NCBI GenBank assembly: GCA_023375785.1 | Contig: SZWC01004737.1 | Coordinates: 46,700-110,699 of the forward strand | Direction: 5' to 3' | Source of the DNA: Penium margaritaceum | Taxonomy: Eukaryota > Streptophyta > Zygnematophyceae > Desmidiales > Peniaceae | Length of the DNA: 64,000 nucleotides | Shown: one piece after another, positions 10,801 to 22,963 of the stretch | Layout of the letters: each line of letters begins with the position of its first letter | Numbering within the stretch: the stretch's first letter is position 1 | Made by a program: the position numbers and the translations under genes | Notes under the pieces: generated by a model | Seen by the model: only the letters and a program-made list of their open reading frames with translations | Databases searched by the model: none | Told to the model about the DNA's origin: nothing

Positions 10801-13800
10801 ATTGACAACACACTGTGAAATTCCTTTGGTCATGTTTCGTGGCATATGACTACTTTGGTTTGCCACTGTACATGGTTGCCACGCAGTGTTACTACGTACT
10901 CAAGGTCTTTTTGCTTTCTAGTTGATAGCCAGTATTTCCAAACCATTCTTACCCCCTCTGACTATCTGTAACTCTTGGTAAGTTGTCAGGGTTGACCACA
11001 TGAAGTGAAATTCTTTGCTCATGGTCAGTAACATATGCATACTTTGGTTGGTCACTGTGCGTGGTAGCCATACTGTGCCACTACATGTTCAAGGTCTTTG
11101 TACTACTAATCGATAACAAGTGTTCAAAATCCATTGTTTCCCCCTCTGACCATTTGTGACTTGTGTTATGGGTTGTCAAAGTTGACCACACATAGTGACA
11201 TTCTTTGGTCATGGTCAGTGACACATGCCTTCTTTGGTTGGTCATTGTACATTGTAGCCACACCGCGCCACTACTTATTGAAGGTCCCTGTTCTTGCTAG
11301 TTGATACCTCGTGTTCCCAAATCATTATTTCCCCCTCTGACCATTTGTGCCTCGTATTATGAGTTTTCAACGTTGACCACACACAGCGGATTTCTTTGGT
11401 CAAAGGAAGTACATATGCCTACTTTGGTCAGTCATTGTGCATGGTAGGAACACTGTGCTACTACTTATTGAAGGTCGTTGTTCTTGCTAGTTAAACACTA
11501 ATATTCGGAAACCATCGTTTCCCCTCTCACAATTTGTGTCTCGTTGTATGGGTTGTGAATGTTGACCACCCATAATGAAATTCTTTGGTCACGGTTAGTG
11601 ACATATGCCTAGTTTGGTTGTTCGGTGTGCATAGTATCCACACCGTGCCACTACCTATTGGAGTAATTTTTCCTTTCTAGTTGATACATAGGGTTCCCAA
11701 ACCATTGTCTCTCCCTATGACCATTTGTGATTTGTGTTATGAGTTGTCGTTGTTGAACACACATAGTGGACTTCTGTGGTCATAGTCAGTGACGTATGCA
11801 TCCTTTGGTTGGTCACTGTGCACGCTAGCCACACCGTGCCACTACTTCTTGAAGGCATTTGTACTTGCTAGATGATAACTACTGTTCCCAACCAATTCTT
11901 TCCCCCTCTGACCATTTGTGACTCGTGTTATGAGTTTTCAACGTTGACCACACACTGTGAAGTTCCTTTGGTCATGGTCAGTGACACATGCCTACTTTGG
12001 TTGGTCATTGTACATGGTAGCCACACTGTGCCACTACTTATTGAAGGTCATTGTGCTTGCTAGTTTATACCTGGCGTTCCCAAACCATTGTTTCCCCCTC
12101 TGACCATTTGTGACTTGTATTATGAGTTGTCAACGTTGAGCACACACAGCGGATACCTTTGGTCAAAGGCAGTGCATATGCCTACGTGGATTGGTCATTG
12201 TGCATGGTATCCACACCGTACTACTACTCATTGAAGGTATTTGTGCTTGCTAGTTAAAAACTAATATTCCAAAACCATTGTTTCCCTTGCGGACCATTTG
12301 TGACTCGTGTTATGGATTGTGAAAATGGACCAGCCATTCTGACATTGTATGGTCATGGTCAGTGACATGAGCCTAGTTTGGTTGTTCGGTGTGCAAAGTA
12401 ACCACACCGTGCCACTACGTATTGAAGTTCTTTGTCCTTTCTATTCGACACATAGGGTTCCCAAACCATTGTCTCTCCCTCTGACCATTTTTGACTGGTG
12501 TTATGAGTTGTCAATGTTGACCACACATAGTGGGCTTCTTTGGTCATAGTGAGCGACGTATGCATCATTTGGTTGGTCATTATGCATGCTAGCTACACCA
12601 TGCCACTACTTGTTAAAGTTCTTTGTACTTGCTAGTTGATAACTAGTATTCCCAACCCATTGATTCCCCCTCTGATCATTTCTGACTTGTGTTATGAGTT
12701 TTCAACCTTGGCCACACACTGTGAAATTATTTTGGCCATGATAAGTGGCATATGACTAATTTGGTTTGTCACTGTACATGGTTGCCATACCGTATCACTA
12801 TGTACTTAAGGTCTTTGTGCTTTCTAGTCAATAGCTAGTGTTCCCAAACCATTGTTACCCCCTCTGACTATCTGTGACTCTTGTTGTGAGTTGTCAACGT
12901 TGAGCACATGAAGTGAAATACTTTGGTCATGATCAGTGACATATGCATACTTTGGTTGGTCACTGTGCATGGTAGCCACACTGTGCCACTACATATCAAA
13001 GTTCTTTGTACTTGCTAATCGATAACTAGTATTCACAAACCATTGTTTCCCCCTCTGACCATCTGTGACTCGTGTTCTGAGTTGCCAAAGTTGACCAGAC
13101 ATAGTGACATTCTTTGGTCATTGTCAGTGACATATGCCTACTTTGGGTGGTCATTGTACATGGTAGCCACACCGTGCCACTACTTGTTAAAGGTCCATGT
13201 GCTTGCTAGTTGATACCTAGTGTTCCCAAAACACTGTTTCCCCCTATGACCATTTGTGACTCGTATTATGAGTTGTCAACGTTGACCACACCCAGCGATG
13301 TTTGGTCAAAGGTAGTACATATGCCTATTTTGGTCGGTCATTGTGCATGGTAGCCACACCGTTCTACTATTTATTGAAGTTCGTTGTACTTGCTCGCTGA
13401 AAACTAATATTTCGAAACCATTGTTTCCCCCGCTGATCATTTGTGACTTGTGTTATGGGTTGTGAATGTTGACCACCCACACTGAAATTTCTTTGGTCAT
13501 GGTCAGTGACATATGCCTAGTTTGGTTGTTTGGTGTGCATAGTAGCCACGCCGTGCGACTACGTATTGAATTTCTTTTTCCTTTCTAGTTGATACATAGG
13601 GTTCTCAAACCATTCTCTCTCCCTCTGACCATTTGTGACTCGTGTTATGAGTTGTCAATATTGACCACACATAGTGGACGTCTTTGGTCACAATCAGCAA
13701 AGTATGTATCCTTTGGTTGGTCACTGTGCACGCTTGCCACACCGTGCCACTACTTGTTGAAGATGTTTGTACTTGCTAGTTGATAACTAGTGTTCCCAAC

Positions 13801-16800
13801 CCATTGTTTCCCCCTCTGCCCATTTGTGACTCGTGTTATGAGTTTTCAACGTTGACCACACACTGTGATATTCTTTTGGTCATGGTTAGTGGCATATGCC
13901 TACTTTGGTTTGTCACTGTACATGGTTGCCATGCCGTGTAACTGCGTACTGAAGGTCTTTGTGCTTTCTAGTTGATAGCCAGTGTTCCCAAACCATTCTT
14001 ACCCCCTCTGACTATCTGTGACTCTTGTTGTGAGTTTTCAATGTTGACCACATGAAATGAAATTCTTTAGTCATGGTCAGTGACATATGCATACTTTGGT
14101 TGGTCACTGTGCATGGTCGCCACACTGTGCCACTACATATTGAAGGTCTTTGTTCATGCTAATTGATAACTAGTATTCACAGACCATTGTTTCCCCCTCT
14201 GACCATTTGTGACTCGTGTTATGAGTTGTCAAAGTTGACCAGACATAGTGATATTCTTTGGTAATGGTCAGTGACACATGCCTACTTTGGTTGCTCATTG
14301 TACATTGCAGCCAAACCGTGCTACTACTTATTGAAGATCCCTGTGCTTGCTAGTTGACACCTGGTGTTCCCAAACCATTCTTTCCCCCTTTGACCATTTG
14401 TGACTCGTATTATGAGTTGTCAACGTTGACCACACACAAAGGATTTCTTTGGTCAAAGGCAGTACATATGCCTACTTTGGTCGGTCATTGTGCATGGTAG
14501 CCACACCGTGCTAGTACTTACTCAAGGTCGTTGTACTTGCTAGTTGGAAAATAATATTCCGAAACCATTGTTTCTCCCTCTGACCATTTGTGACTCGTGT
14601 TATGGGTTGTGAACGTTGACCACCCATACTGAGATTGTTTGGTCATGGTCAGTGCCATATGCCTAATTTGGTTGTTTAGTTTGCATAGCAGCCACATTGT
14701 GCCACTACGTATTGAAGTTCTTTGTCCTTTCTAGTCAAAACATAGGGTTTCCAAACCATTGTCTCTCCCTCTGACCATTTTTGACTCGTGTTATGAGTTG
14801 TCAATGTTGACCATACATAGTGGACTTCTTTGGTTATATTCAGTGACGTGTGCATCATTTGGTTGGTCATTTTGCACGCTAGCCACACCTTGCCACTACT
14901 TGTTGAAGGTATTTGTACTTGTTAGTTCATAACTAGTGTTCCAGACCCATTGTTTCCCCCTCTAACCATTTGTGACTCGTGTTATAAGTTTCCAACGTCG
15001 ACCACACAATGTGAAATTTTTTTATCATGGTTAGTGGCATTTGCCTACTTTGGTTTCTCACTGTACCTGGTTGCCACGCCGTGTCACTACATACTAAAGG
15101 TTTTTGTGCTTTCTAGTTGATAGCCAGTGTTTCCAAACCATTGTTACCCCCTCTGACTATCTGTGAATCTTGTTGTGAGTTGTCAGCAGTGACCACTTGG
15201 AGTGAAATTCTTTGGTTATGGTCAGTGACGTATGCATACTTTGGTTGGTCATTGTGCATGGTAGCCACACCGTGCCACTACATATTGAAGGTCTTTGTAC
15301 TTGCTAATCGATAACTTGTATTCACAAACCATTGTTTCCCCCTCTCACCATTTTCAACTCGTGTTATGAGTTGTCAAAGTTGACCACACATAGTGACATT
15401 CTTTTGTCATGGTCAGTGACACATGCCTCCTTTGGTTGGCAACTGTACATCGTAGCCACATCATGCCACTCCTTATTAAAGGTCCATGTGCTTCCTAGTT
15501 GATACCTGGTGTTCCCAAACCATTGTTTCCCCCTCTGATCATTTGTGACTTGTATTATGAGTTGTCAACGTTGACCAAACACAGCGGATCTTTTTGGTCA
15601 TAGGCAGTACATATGCCTATTTTGGTTGGTCATTGTGCATGGTAGCCACACCGTGCTACTACTTCTTGAAGGTCGTTGTACTTGTTAGATGAAAACTAAT
15701 ATTCCGAAACCATTTTCCCCCCTCTGACCATTTCTAACTCATGTTATGGGTTGTGAACGTTGAGCACCCATACTGAAATTCTCTGGTCATGGTCAGTGAC
15801 ATATGCCTTGTTTGGTTGTTCGGTGTGCATAGTAGCAACACCGTGCCACTACGTATTGAAGTTATTTGTCCTTTCTAGTAGATGCATAGGGTTCCCAAAC
15901 CATTGTCTCTCTTTCAGACCATTTGTGATTTGTGTTATGAGTTGTCAATGCTGACCACACATATTGGACTTCTTTGGTCATAGTCAGTAACATATGCATC
16001 CTTTGGTTGGTCACTGTGCACGCTAGCCGTACCGTGCCACTACTTGTTGAAGGTCTTTGTACTTGCACATATTAGAGGTCTTTGTACTTCCTAGTCAATA
16101 ACTAGTATTCACAAACCATTGTTTCCCACTCTAACCATTTGTGACTGTTTGTATGAGTTGTCAATGTTGACCATACACAGTGGATTTCTTTGGTCAAAGG
16201 CACTACATATGCCTACTTTGGTCAGTCATTGTGCATGGTAGCCACACCATGCTACTTCTTATTCAAGTTCAATGTATTTTCTAGTTAAAATATAATATTC
16301 CAAAACCATTGTTTCCCCCTTCGACCATTTGTGACTCGTGTTATGAGTTGTCAATGTTGACCCCACATAGTGGACTTCTTTGGTCATAGTCAGTGACGTA
16401 TGCATCCTTTGGTTGGTCACTGTGCATGCTAGCCATACCGTGCCTCTACTTGTTGAAGGTCATTGTACTTGCTAGTTGATAACTAGTGTTCCCAACCCAT
16501 TGTCTCCACTCTGACCATTTGTGACCCGTGTGATGACTTTTCAACGTTGACCACCCATTGTGAAATTCTTTTGGTCATGGTTATTTGTATATGCCTACTT
16601 TGGTTTGTCACTATACATGGTTGCCACGCCGTGTCACTACATACTGAAGGTATTTGTGCTTTCTAGATGATAGCCAGTGTGTCCCAAAGCATTGTTACCC
16701 CCTCTGACTATCTGTGACTCCTGTTGTGAGTCTTCAACGTTGACCACATGAAGTGAAATTCTTTGGTCATGGTCAGTGACATATGCATACTTTGGTTGGT

Positions 16801-19605
16801 CACTGTGCATGGTAGGCAAATGGTGCCACTAGATATTGAAGGTCTTTGTACTTGCTCATCAAGAACTTGTATTCAGAAACCATTGTTTCCTCCTTTGACT
16901 ATTTGTGACTCGTGTTGTGAGTTGTCAAAGTTGACCACACATAGTGACATTCTTTGGTCATGGTCAGTGACATATGCCTACTTTGGTTGGTCATTGTACA
17001 TGGTAGCCACACCGTGCCACTACCTATTGAAGGTCCTTGTGCTTGCTAGTTGATACCTGGTGTTCCCAACCCATTACTTTCCCCTCTGACCATTTGTGAC
17101 TCGTATTATGAGTTGTCAACGTTGACAACACAGAGCGGATTTCTTTGGTCAAAGGTAGTACATATGCCGACTTTGGGCGGTCATTGTGCATGGTAGCCAC
17201 ACGTGCTACAACTTATTGAAGGTCGTTGTACTTGCTATTTGAAAACTAATATTACAAAACCATTGTTTTCCCCTCTGACCATTTGTGACTCGTGTTATGG
17301 GTTTTTAACGTTGACCACCCATACTGAAATTCTTTGGTCATGGTCAGTGACATATGCCTAGTTTGGTTGTTCGGTGTGCATAGCAGCCACACCGTGCCAC
17401 TACGTGTTGAAGTTCTTCGTCTTTTCTAGTCGATACCTAGGGTTTCCAAACCATTGTCTCTTCCTCTGACTATTTGTGTCTTGTGTTATGACTTGTTAAT
17501 GTTCACCACACATAGTGGACTTCTCTGGTCATAGTCACTGATATGTGCATCCTTTGGTTGGTCACTGCACACGCTAGCCACATCGTGCCACTACTTGTTG
17601 AAGGTATTTGTATTTGATAGTTGATAACTAGTATTCCCAACCCTTTGTTTCCCTCTGTGACCATTTGTGACTCGTGTTATGAGTTTTCAACGTTGACCAC
17701 ATACTAAGAAATTGTTTTGGTCATGGTTAGTGGCATATGCCTACTTTAGTTTGTCACTGTACATGGTTGCCACGTCGTTTCACTATGTTGTGAAGGTCTT
17801 TGTGCTTTCTTGTTGATAGCCAATGTTCCCAAACCATTGTTACCCCCTCTGACTACCTGCGGCTCTTGTTGTGAGTTGTCAACGTTGACGACATGAAGTG
17901 AAACTCTTTGGTCATCGTCAATGATAGATGCATACTTTGGTTGGTCACTGTGCCTGGTAGCCACACTGTGCCACTTCATACTGAAGGTCTTTGTACTTGC
18001 TAATCAATAACTACTATTCAAATACCATTGTTTTCCCCACTGACCATTTTTGACTCGTGTTATGAGTTGTCAAAGTTGACCACACAAAAAGGGATATTAT
18101 TTGGTCAATGTCAGTGATACATGCCTAGTTTGGTTGGTCTTTGTACATGGTAGCCACGCCGTGCTGCTACTTATTGAAGGTCTTTGTACTTGCTAGTTGA
18201 TTCCTGGTGTTCTTAAACCATTGCTTCCCCCTCTGACCATTTGTGACTCCTATAATGAGTTGTCTACATTGACCACACACACGGGGGTTTCTTTGGTCAA
18301 AGGCAGTACATATGCATATTTTGGTCGGTCATTGTGCATGGTAGCCACGCCGTGCTACTACTTATTGAAGGTCGTTGTACTTGCTAGTTGAAAACTATGT
18401 TTTCCAAAAACATTTTTTCCCCCTCTGACCATTTGTGACTCATGTAATGGGTTTTGAATGTTGACGACCCATACGGAAACTTGTTGGTCATGGTCAGTGA
18501 CATATGCCTAGTTTGGTTGTTCGCTGTGCATAGTAGCCATGTCGTGCCACTACATATAGAAGTTCTTTGTCGTTTCTAGTTGATACATAGCGTTCCCAAA
18601 CCATTGTCTCTCCCTCTGACCATTTGTGACTCGTGTTATGAGTTGTCAATGTTGACCACACATAGTGGACTTCTATGGTCATAGTCAGTGACGTATGCAT
18701 CCTTTGGTTGGTGAATTTGCACGCTAGCCACACCGTGCCACGACTTGTTGTAGGTTTTTCTACTTGCTAGTTGATAACTAGTATTCCCAACCCATTTTTT
18801 CACCCTTTGACCATTTGTGACTCGTGTTATGAGTTTTCAATGTTGACTACCCACTGTGAAATTTGTTTGTTCATGGTTAGTGGCATATGCCTACTTTGAT
18901 TTATCATTGCACATGGTTGCCACGCCGTGTCAGTACGTACTGAAGGTCTTTGTGCTTTCTAGTTGATAGCTAGTGTTTCCAAACCATTGCTACCCCCTCT
19001 GACTATCTGTGACTCTTGTGAGTTGTCAACGTTGACCACATGAAGTCAAATTATTTGGTCATGGTCAGTGACTTGTGTTATGAGTTTTCAATGTTGACCA
19101 CACACTGTGAAATGCTTTTAGTCATGCTTAGTGGCATTTGCTTACTTTGGTTTGTCACTGTACATGGTTACCATGCCGTGTCACTATGTACTGAATTTCT
19201 TTGTGCTTTCTTGTTGATAACCAGTGTTCTTAAACCATTGTTACCCCCTCTGACTATCTGTGACTCTTGTTGTGAGTTTTCTTTTTTGACCACATGAAGT
19301 GACATTCTTTGGTCATGGTCACTGACATATGGATTCTTTGGTTGGTCACTGTGCATGGTAGCCACACTGTGCCACTGCATATTGAAGGTCTTTGTCCTTG
19401 CCAATCCAAAACTAGTATTCACAAACCATTGCTTCCCCCTCTGACCATTTGTGACTCGTGTAATGACATGTCAAATTTGACCACACATAGTGACATTATG
19501 TGGTCATGGTCTGTGACACATGCCTACTTTGGTTGGTCATTGCACTTGGTAGCCACAGCGTGCCACTACTCATTGAAGGTCCCTGTGCTTGCTTATTGAT
19601 AGCTG
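7878..19605. repeat. 191-bp satellite, hexameric HOR, block 2
   Basis: The longest uninterrupted block, about 61 monomers. B markers lie near 8178, 9326, 10467, 11608, 12372, 13517, 14662, 15806, 17357 and 18507, so most units are 1,141-1,150 bp. Exceptions: a four-monomer unit at 11.6-12.4 kb caused by a D/F chimera at about 11.93-12.07 kb, and an irregular stretch at 16.05-16.5 kb where C runs into the end of E and a later A is followed by C. The last 2.7 kb repeats the features of block 1, including the same E-to-D jump at about 19.07 kb. Confidence 0.94.
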
Positions 19606-20198
19606 TGTCAGAAGAAAGCAAGGAATGGAGGCGGCAAGAGCAGAAGCAAGCAGAAGCAATGAATCATGCAGGAGCTTGGCAGCAAAGTGACGGAAGCAAA
19701 AAGGTGAGTGCAGGTCCACGGAGTTAGTCGCAGAACCTTGAGAGAGGCGAGGCGCTGGGGCTCCGAGGTAGGCAGAAGGAGAGGAGAGAAAAGGGAGTGA
19801 CGCGATGATGTTGAGCAAAGGACCAAAGGTGACAATGCGAAGAGCTGCAAGGAGAGAGTGGTGGGCGAAAGACGGTAGGAGCGAGCAGAGCGAGAGCACG
19901 GTGGCGAAGCCTCGAAACCAAAGGGAACACGATGAACAGAACTGTTCTGGTTAGCTCGAGGGAATGAACATCCTTGTTATAAAAAGACACAACAGGACAA
20001 ACAAGCAGAGCAACGGCTTCTTTCCGCTAGCCGGACGTGGGTGACAAGTGTCACTTGATTAGGAGATGACTTGACGCTAGGGTTCGAACGGTCGAGTGAC
20101 CAGAGAGCCGTTGGTCAAGGTGGCTCAGTCATTGGACTTGAACCGTTATCGAGACGGAGTATGATATTTTCATCTCTTGTCAAGGCTTCATTGTAACA
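19606..20198 (-). repeat. E2 3' LTR (left copy, 593 bp)
   Basis: Begins TGTCAGAAG on the plus strand and ends TTGTAACA. It is followed by the CCCCCC of the minus-strand polypurine tract at 20199-20204. Confidence 0.9.
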
Positions 20199-20979
20199 CC
20201 CCCCTTGAAGGTTGACAAGAGGTAAGAAGGCAAGGGGAATGGTCAATAGTAACGCTCCCAGTATTCCACCCCATTAGAGGACGTGGGAGATTGCGGAGTG
20301 CGAGGCCGTTTTTTGATGGCTCGAAGTTCTGCTTCTTCCTCCATTCTCCTGTGATCTTTGATGAAGGGTTGCAGCTGAAATCAGCGTTCCTCCAGAAGTT
20401 CACTATATGGAGGAGGGTCAAGAGCCACCGGACGGGGGTCAGGGTATTCTGCTCCTCTGTTTGAACAGTAGTCCATGACAGCGTGGATAGTTTGGAAGAC
20501 AGCTTGATGACGGTGTGCCGCAATAATGGGGTGGAACTCGTCGTAGGTGCTCCTATAGAGAAGACCTTGCAGTTGAGTTTGGGCAATGCCATACTCATGT
20601 CTTCTTTGTGCTATTGTGTGGGCTTCTCCACTTCCATTGTTTTGCAGTACGTCAAGGAGGTTGTATCCGTATATGTCCAAGGTGGCGATTTCACGTCGCA
20701 TTTGACGACGCCATCATTCACAGTTGTGACTCCCATCGGGTGCGAAGCAAAGTGGAGCAATGTTATTGGTTAGGGAGGCGACTTCATAGTAGAGCTGGAT
20801 GGTGCGTCCTTACTCTTCCATAGAGGAGGAGGAGAGCTTCAGCGGGGAGGATGAAGTGCCATGAAGAGGACGGTAGGTGCTGATGAGGGAGAAGTGACGA
20901 CCAGAATCTTGAAGGTGATCAGACATTGCAGAAGGGTGACAGCGTAGAAATGGCGGTGCGACTGAGCAAATAATGAAGG

Positions 20980-21400
20980 CGGATGATGGCAGAGGAAGGC
21001 CATGGAGAAGTGGGTGCAAGAGCAAAACCACATGCGCTGCGGAAGTTTCGCCGTGGTCGCAGGTCGTCGCGGAAAGAGCGATGCGACCGGGCGGATCCTT
21101 ATGCCAAGCAGATGATGAGAGCAGATGATGGGGAAGGAATTCTGAGCAGAGGAGTGGGCGCAGGGGCATAACCATGTGCGCTGCTGTGATAGAGGGATAG
21201 AATGCGGCAAGGAGAAGGCGGTTGCCAACGCGCCGCGAGAAATCTGCTGCTGGCGTGGGTGCAGGCTGCTACGTAGTGGGCAGCCAGCGCGTGCAGGTTC
21301 GTGTGGTGACCACAGGTGCTGTTGATAAGTGAGCATAAATGGGTGAAATAGGAGTGGGAGCACGCGCAAAACGACGTGCGTTGATGAAGAAGGCTGATGC
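20980..21400 (-). repeat. E2 internal CACGTG modules (3 copies)
   Basis: Module starts lie near 21009, 21153 and 21353. The set kept differs from that in E1: E2 has the first long module, E1 has a later one. This suggests separate exchanges between modules after the two copies split. Confidence 0.65.
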
Positions 21401-22358
21401 GGAGGCGGCCCGGACGATGTAGATGATGATGGGCAATGCGAGGAAGGCTGATGAGTCAGAGTTGAGGCAGGAGGCTGAGGGGCAAAGACATCAGAGGAAG
21501 ATGAAGATGAAGATGACGTGCAGATGAGGAGGGGGGAGACTGATGAAGATGAGGGCGTGGCGGAGGTGGAGGATGGAGGTCGCGTCACGCAGAAGATGGC
21601 GAGAAGGGAGGCGGTGCAGTAGTGAGCGTGAGTGAGGCGGCCAAGTACTCTGCTTCCAGGAGAGTGACGGCTTGTTCCCCAGTTGGCAAGAGACCGACGG
21701 GCAGGAAGACTGGCGGTGTCCGATGTCCTCACGGTGAGAGGAAGTTGGCTGCAGCGGCGGAAGTCATGTGGCGAGCAGGGACACTGGTTTGCTGATGTAA
21801 GGAGAGTGACGGCTTGTTCCCCAGTTGGCTCGCAATGGGAGCAGAAAGACTGGTGGTGTCCAATGTCCTGACGGCGAGAGTTACACTGCTGCTGTAGACA
21901 ACGTGAGAAGGCAGTGCGAGGATGCGGCTCCAGAGGAATAAAGCATAGGAGCTCAGGAGGTTGAGGCTGATGCAATAGGGCTGGCTGATGAGGGAGGTGA
22001 GGAAGACGGAGGCACTTGAGGCGGCTGAGGCGATGAGAGGTTGCAGAAGCGGATGACAGGATGTTTCTCGGAAGTTGACAGTAAGCGGAGGCTTGGGAGC
22101 CGCTTGCGGCTGTTGTGGACGACATGTCACCAACTGTCTGCCACAGGTGCGGAATGGGCGTAGGGCTTTCTCAGGGTGACGAGACGTTTCTTTAGCGCGA
22201 GGAGTATTTCAAGTGCAACGGCTGATGCTAGCTGCTGACAAAGTGCAGAAGTGCGAAGTGGCACTGATGGCAGCGCAGGAGTGCAGATCCGAGAGGGGAA
22301 GTAGTGATGGCAGCATATCGATGACTTGGTCACGGGGCACCAGGTGATGTCACCTGAT

Positions 22359-22370
22359 GCTCTGATACCG
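22359..22370 (-). other. E2 primer binding site (initiator tRNA-Met)
   Basis: CGGTATCAGAGC on the minus strand, the same one-base difference from the plant initiator tRNA-Met complement as in E1. This is a further sign of common descent of the two loci. Confidence 0.85.
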
Positions 22371-22963
22371 TGTCAAAAGAATGCAAGGAATGGGGGCGGC
22401 AAGAGCAAAAACAAGCAGAAGCAATGGATCATGCAGGAGCTTGGTAGCAAAGTGACGGAAGCGGAAAGGTGAGTACAAGCCCAGAAAGTTAGTCGCAGAG
22501 CCTTGAGAGAGGTGAGGCGCCGGGGCTCCGAGGTAGGCAGGAGGAGAGGACAGCAAAGAGAGTGACGCGATGAGGTTGAGCGAAGGACCAAAGGTGACGA
22601 AGCAAAGAGCTACAAGGAGGGAATGGTGAGCAAAAGACGGTAGGAGCAAGCAGAGCAAGAGTACGGCGGCAAAGCCGCAGAACCAAAGGGAACAGTATGG
22701 ACATAACTGTTCTGGTTAGCTCAAGGGAATGAGCATCATTGGTATAAAAAGACACAACAGGAAAAACGAGCAGAGCAACAGCTTCTTTCCGCTAGCCAGA
22801 CGCGGGTCACAGAAGTCACTTTATTAGGGGATGACTTGATGGTAGGGTCTAAACGATTTGGTGACCGGAGAGCCGTTGGTCAAGGTGGCTCATTCGTTGG
22901 ATTTGAACTGTTATTGAGACCGAGATTGATGTTTTCATCTCTTGTCAAGGCTTCATTCTACCA
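22371..22963 (-). repeat. E2 5' LTR (right copy, 593 bp)
   Basis: Begins TGTCAAAAG on the plus strand, ends just before the right AGCTG, and resembles the right LTR of E1. Confidence 0.9.

Larger units (their letters stand above)
19606..22963 (-). mobile_element. E2: non-autonomous Copia-like LTR element, minus strand
   Basis: It is 3,358 bp: two 593-bp LTRs around a 2,172-bp internal region, with the same order of parts as E1. The 5-bp TSD AGCTG is perfect on both sides (19601-19605 and 22964-22968). It sits in the F-to-A transition of the satellite, exactly where E1 and E3/E4 sit. Its flanks share uncommon satellite variants with those of E1, so E1 and E2 are best read as copies of one insertion. 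A matching 138-base stretch of the left LTRs of E1 and E2 differs at about 9 sites, against about 21 between the two LTRs of E1. No retroviral-type gene is recognisable. Confidence 0.9.

Noticed and set aside
20839-22125. A 428-codon minus-strand frame in E2, with 180-315-codon counterparts in E1, E3 and E4, rich in Pro, Ser, His and Leu.
   Set aside because: It lies over the GC-rich repeated modules and GATGAAGATGA-type runs, and its repeats are translations of those modules. Lengths and frames differ among copies. I see no known domain.
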